A stretch of DNA of 9,609 nt from Bradyrhizobium sp. (GTDB lineage: Bacteria > Pseudomonadota > Alphaproteobacteria > Rhizobiales > Xanthobacteraceae): positions 1 through 9,609 of the forward strand of contig JAQGKJ010000678.1 in NCBI GenBank assembly GCA_028290165.1. The letters are read 5' to 3'. Made by a program: the position numbers and the translations under genes. Below, in pieces: positions 5,931 through 9,609 of this stretch; positions within the stretch are counted from its first letter, which is position 1; each line of letters starts with the position of its first letter. Below the pieces are notes generated by a model that did not search any database, had not been told where the DNA came from, and worked only from the letters and a program-made list of their open reading frames with translations.

Positions 5931-6012
5931 GAAGGGCAAGACAGTGGCCGGCCTCACGTGGGCAGGCCGCGGCGGCGATGCCCTGGCAACGCCATCAAAA
6001 GGAAAACGTCCC

Positions 6013-6651
6013 GTGGCTGGTCCCCTCAACGTCGAATTTCATTTCGATTTCGGCAGTCCGAATGCCTATCTGGCCGAACTCGTTCTTCCGCAAGTCGAGA
6101 AACGGACCGGGGTCAAGTTCTCCTACATTCCGGTGCTGCTCGGCGGCATCTACAAGGCGACCAACAACATGTCGCCATCCGAATCGCTGCGCGGGATCAG
6201 GAACAAGCCGGAATTCAACGCGCTGGAAACCAGCCGCTTTATTGCCCGCCACAACATCACGACCTTCAAATCCAATCCGTTTTTCCCGGTCAACACGCTG
6301 GCGCTGATGCGCGGCGCGGTCGCGGCCCAGTTCGAAGACATGTTCGAGCCCTACTTCCGCGCGGCCTACCACCACATGTGGGAAGATCCGAAGAAGATGG
6401 ACGATCCTGCGGTATTCAAGGACGCCTTTATTTCTTCCGGCATTGATATCGACCGTCTGATCGCGCGCGCACAGCAGGACGACGTCAAGAAGAAGCTGAT
6501 CGAGAATACCACGGATGCTGTAGAGCGCGGATCGTTCGGCTCGCCGACGTTTTTTGTCGGCAAGGAAATGTTTTTCGGCAAGGACCAATTGCGCGACGTC
6601 GAGGAATCGATCGTCGAACAAACCGGAATCGCCCGGCTCAAGACCGCGTGA
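6013..6651 (+). CDS. 2-hydroxychromene-2-carboxylate isomerase-like protein (kappa-GST/DsbA fold)
   Basis: A 212-aa thioredoxin-fold protein of the kappa-class glutathione transferase/HCCA isomerase group. The N-terminus has FHFDFGSPNAYLAE (9-22), where Ser15 matches the glutathione-activating serine. The helical insert includes NIT-FKSNPFFPVNTLALMRG, and the C-terminal lobe has FGSPTFFVGKEMFFG with the cis-Pro at 178. HCCA isomerases use glutathione to isomerise ring-cleavage products of naphthalene-type aromatics; paralogues act on other substrates, so the exact reaction is open. I chose GTG 6013 because AAAAGGA (5997-6003) lies 9 nt before it and the length (~212 aa) fits the family. An in-frame GTG at 5944, with AAGGG upstream, would add 23 residues of low complexity (235 aa). 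It is the first gene of the plus-strand catabolic set, behind a promoter with a palindromic operator. Confidence 0.87.
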   Translation: MAGPLNVEFHFDFGSPNAYLAELVLPQVEKRTGVKFSYIPVLLGGIYKATNNMSPSESLRGIRNKPEFNALETSRFIARHNITTFKSNPFFPVNTLALMRGAVAAQFEDMFEPYFRAAYHHMWEDPKKMDDPAVFKDAFISSGIDIDRLIARAQQDDVKKKLIENTTDAVERGSFGSPTFFVGKEMFFGKDQLRDVEESIVEQTGIARLKTA

Positions 6652-6668
6652 AGCCGGTCGATCGGACA

Positions 6669-6690
6669 TTGACGGGTTCTAAAAAAGAAC
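6669..6690 (+). promoter_or_regulatory. Second promoter/operator, before the CoA-ligase gene
   Basis: TTGACG (6669-6674) is followed after one base by GTTCTAAAAAAGAAC (6676-6690). Its GTTCT and AGAAC arms with a 5-nt centre are the same as at 5910-5924, where TTGACA also stands directly upstream. The site lies between the isomerase-like stop (6651) and the ligase start (6753), 62 nt before the latter. A -10 would fall near CCTAAG (6692-6697), which is weak. Confidence 0.55.
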
Positions 6691-6752
6691 TCCTAAGTTA
6701 CCGGTCGAGAAAGTCTGCGGAAAGGCATCCGCGTCGGGTGGAGGAACCCCAG

Positions 6753-8306
6753 GTGGGATCGGTGCAGGAGATCGCAGCCGCAGACGTGCTCGAGGCATTG
6801 CCTCGCCGCATCCATGAGGTGATCGACCGGCACGTGGCCGAAATGCCCGACCGGCTGGCGCTGATCGAAGATGGCGGCGTCTTGAGTTATCGCGATCTCT
6901 ATCGCGCGGTGAAAGAGATCGCGGATGCGCTTGTCGCGCTCGGCATACGGGCAGGCGACCGCATCATGATCACAAGCGAAAACTGCATCGCGCTGGCGTG
7001 CCTGTTGCTCGCCGCCTCGCGCATCGACGCTTGGGCGATCGTCGTCAATCCGCGGCTTTCGCCGCGGGAGCTCGATCAGATCAGGGATCACAGTGGCGCG
7101 CGCCGCGCTTTCTTCACATCGGGCGTTTGCAGGGAGGCCGCCGCGCATGCCTCGCGCTACAGCGCGAACGTGCAAAGCGTCGGGCCGCTGCAGGAGATCG
7201 GCGTCTCCGCGCTGAACGAAGACACCAAGCCCGAACCCGTCGAGGCGGATTCCGCAAAACAAGTCGCGCTCCTCATCTACACGTCCGGCACGACCGGAAC
7301 GCCCAAGGGCGTCATGCTGACCCATCGGAATCTTTTGTTCAGCGCGAAGACCACGGCCTGGTTCCGAAGGATGGATGCCAACGACAAGGTCTATGTCGTG
7401 CTCCCGATCTCGCACATCGTCGGGATTTCGCTCTTGATCATGACGCTGATGACCGGCGCCAAGGTGCGGCTCACCAGCAAATACGATCCGGCGGCGCTGG
7501 CGAAAGCGATGGCGGAGGAGGGCGTCACCATTTTGAACGGCGTGCCGGCCACCTACCAGCGGCTGCTCGAATACAAGAGGCTTGCCGGATTGCCAAAACT
7601 CGACCGCGGCGCGCTGCGCCTGATCGCGGTAGCCGGCGCCCCGCTCGATCTCGACCTGAAGTCGCGGGTCGAGCAGGAACTCGGCCTCCCCCTGCTCAAC
7701 GGCTACGGGATCACCGAGTGCTCGCCAGGAATTTCCGGCGTCCGCTTCGACGCGCCCAGAAATGATCAGGCGGCCGGCAGGCTGCTGCCGGGCATCGAAC
7801 CCAGGATCATCGGGCGTGACGGCACTCCTGTGGCCGATGGTCAGGTCGGCGAACTTCACGTGCGCGGGCCGAATGTCATGCGCGGCTACTATCGATCGCC
7901 CGAGCTGACTGCGAAGGCCATCGATGCCGATGGCTGGTTCAACACCGGCGACCTCGCGCGTTTCGAAGGCGATTGTCTCTTTATCGTCGGCCGCACCAAG
8001 GAGATGATCATCCGCTCGGGGTTTAATGTCTACCCGGCCGAAATCGAAGCTGTCCTGAGCTCCCATGACGCCGTCGTTCAATGTGCGGTGGTGGGGCGTG
8101 CGGTCGAAGGCAATGAAGAAGTCGTCGCCTTTGTCCAGCTGCTGCAGGGCTCGAACACGAGCCCGGAAGACCTGATGGCCCATGTCGCCCCGCAACTGAC
8201 CTCCTACAAGCGGCCGTCGCAAATCATCGTTCTGGAAACGCTGCCGGCAACATCGACTGGAAAGATCCTCAAGCACAAATTGGCCGAGACGTTGCGCGCG
8301 GGCTGA
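6753..8306 (+). CDS. Acyl-CoA synthetase (AMP-forming), class I adenylate-forming enzyme
   Basis: A 517-aa enzyme expected to activate a carboxylic acid with ATP and join it to CoA. All core motifs are present: YTSGTTGTPKG (176-186), the AMP/phosphate loop; NGYGITECSP (316-325); GWFNTGDL (394-401), with Asp400 for ribose binding; GRTKEMIIRSGFNVYPAEIE (413-432), the hinge; and STGKILK with the catalytic Lys504. The frame is open back to 6648, where a GTG overlaps the isomerase stop, but residues from there look non-native. I chose GTG 6753 because GGAGGA (6740-6745) lies 7 nt before it and the operator then falls outside the gene. The substrate is not readable; aromatic, terpenoid and medium- or long-chain acids are all possible. 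The SDR gene follows after 43 nt, so the two are likely cotranscribed. Confidence 0.93.
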   Translation: MGSVQEIAAADVLEALPRRIHEVIDRHVAEMPDRLALIEDGGVLSYRDLYRAVKEIADALVALGIRAGDRIMITSENCIALACLLLAASRIDAWAIVVNPRLSPRELDQIRDHSGARRAFFTSGVCREAAAHASRYSANVQSVGPLQEIGVSALNEDTKPEPVEADSAKQVALLIYTSGTTGTPKGVMLTHRNLLFSAKTTAWFRRMDANDKVYVVLPISHIVGISLLIMTLMTGAKVRLTSKYDPAALAKAMAEEGVTILNGVPATYQRLLEYKRLAGLPKLDRGALRLIAVAGAPLDLDLKSRVEQELGLPLLNGYGITECSPGISGVRFDAPRNDQAAGRLLPGIEPRIIGRDGTPVADGQVGELHVRGPNVMRGYYRSPELTAKAIDADGWFNTGDLARFEGDCLFIVGRTKEMIIRSGFNVYPAEIEAVLSSHDAVVQCAVVGRAVEGNEEVVAFVQLLQGSNTSPEDLMAHVAPQLTSYKRPSQIIVLETLPATSTGKILKHKLAETLRAG

Positions 8307-8349
8307 TATCCGTGCGTCCGTTTCGACCATTCACCTCGGGAGAACATAG

Positions 8350-9093
8350 TTGGAAAAGCGCAACGCGACAGTCGCCGTTATCGGCGCCGGCGACTTCATT
8401 GGCGGCGAAATCGCCAAGAAGTTCGCCGCCGAAGGTTTTGATGTTTTCGTCGGCCGCCGGCAGGGCGAAAAGCTCGCGCCGCTGGTCAAGGAGATCGAGG
8501 CCGCCGGTGGCACGGTATTCGGCCGCGCGCTTGACGCCCGCAAGGAAGAGGAAATGATAAAATTCATTTCCGACGCCGATGGGCACGCCCCGCTCGAAAT
8601 CTGCGTCTTCAACATCGGCGCCAACGTCAATTTCCCGATCGTCGAGACGACCGAACGGGTGTTCCGAAAAGTCTGGGAGATGGCGTGTTATTCCGGTTTT
8701 CTCGCGGGCCGCGAAGCCGCGCGCGTGATGCTGCCGCGCGGCAAGGGCAATATCTTCTTCACCGGCGCCACCGCCAGCTTGCGCGGCGGCTCCGGCTTTG
8801 CGGCCTTTGCGAGTGCAAAGTTCGGGTTGCGCGCGGTGGCGCAGTCGATGGCGCGCGAACTCGGCCCCAAGCACATCCATGTTGCCCATCTCATCATCGA
8901 CTCCAGCGTCGATACCGAATGGGTGCGGCAATTGATCGTGAACCGCGAGGGACCGCAGGCGCTCGAGAATTTGAATCCGGATCGCCTGATGCGCCCGGCC
9001 GCGGTCGCCGAAGCCTACTGGCAGCTCTATCAGCAGCCGCGCGATGCCTGGACTTTCGAGCATGAGATCCGCCCATTCGGCGAGAAGTGGTGA
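8350..9093 (+). CDS. SDR-family protein lacking the usual catalytic Ser and Tyr
   Basis: A 247-aa Rossmann-fold protein of the short-chain dehydrogenase/reductase superfamily. The nucleotide-binding turn is IGAGDFIGGEIA (11-22). GRR (35-37) may select the cofactor, and FNIGANV (87-93) replaces the usual NNAG. The active-site block reads FFTGATASLRGG...GFAAFASAK (to Lys157). By my alignment Phe153 holds the catalytic Tyr place and Ala140 the Ser place, while Lys157 is kept. The helix after Lys157 (FGLRAVAQSMARELGP) and the strand HIHVAHLIID are standard. Catalysis may therefore be non-classical, or the protein may serve another role. The start is TTG 8350 with GGGAG 7 nt upstream, and no better in-frame start exists. 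It lies between the CoA-ligase and nitronate monooxygenase-like genes with 41-43-nt gaps, suggesting one operon. Confidence 0.9.
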   Translation: MEKRNATVAVIGAGDFIGGEIAKKFAAEGFDVFVGRRQGEKLAPLVKEIEAAGGTVFGRALDARKEEEMIKFISDADGHAPLEICVFNIGANVNFPIVETTERVFRKVWEMACYSGFLAGREAARVMLPRGKGNIFFTGATASLRGGSGFAAFASAKFGLRAVAQSMARELGPKHIHVAHLIIDSSVDTEWVRQLIVNREGPQALENLNPDRLMRPAAVAEAYWQLYQQPRDAWTFEHEIRPFGEKW

Positions 9094-9134
9094 TGATAGC
9101 GGCGCAACTGCGGTCAACGAATTCGGAGACATAG

Positions 9135-9609
<475 letters not shown>

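Noticed and set aside
5928..6446. 172-aa plus-strand open frame starting at ATG 5928
   Set aside because: It is out of frame with the isomerase-like protein, Arg/Gly-rich, and its ATG lies in the promoter region without a ribosome site.
6693..8330. 545-aa minus-strand open frame
   Set aside because: It is the antisense shadow of the CoA-ligase gene, which carries all expected motifs; the product is Asp/Arg/His-rich with no domain.
8269..9132. 287-aa minus-strand open frame
   Set aside because: Antisense shadow of the SDR gene in high-GC DNA.

Overview
High GC content, Shine-Dalgarno-led genes, frequent GTG/TTG starts and the protein families suggest an alphaproteobacterial chromosome, most like the Bradyrhizobium/Rhodopseudomonas group. 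This placement is inferred from gene content and was not tested. I see no rRNA, tRNA, CRISPR array, transposase or phage gene.

Left third (1-2368, minus strand): a tight operon of five envelope genes, read right to left. They are a secreted 259-aa protein, a small secreted DUF6152-like protein, two tandem related four-helix membrane proteins (DUF6644-like), and the start of another exported protein cut by the window edge. Gaps are 29 nt or less, and two junctions are a 4-nt overlap and a 1-nt gap, so the proteins are probably made together. Their function is unknown.

Middle (2369-5256): a loosely packed stretch of single plus-strand genes. It holds an FkbM-type methyltransferase, a small exported PepSY protein and a 68-aa molbindin (Mop/TOBE). 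After these comes a decayed 3' remnant of a branched-chain-amino-acid-type ABC transporter binding protein. A possible minus-strand gene tail abuts the remnant, as if a rearrangement joined two truncated genes. A perfect 9-bp inverted repeat lies in front of the PepSY gene.

Right half (5294-9609): a small catabolic locus with its own regulator. A minus-strand HxlR-family regulator faces a plus-strand series: a kappa-GST/2-hydroxychromene-2-carboxylate isomerase-like protein, an acyl-CoA synthetase, a divergent SDR protein and a nitronate monooxygenase-like flavoprotein running off the right edge. The same palindrome, GTTCT-N5-AGAAC just after a TTGAC box, occurs before the isomerase-like gene and again between that gene and the CoA ligase. 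The HxlR protein probably controls both through these sites. The set looks like a pathway that activates an organic (perhaps aromatic) acid as a CoA thioester and then does redox and isomerisation steps; the substrate cannot be read from the sequence. This shared-operator locus is the most interesting part of the window.
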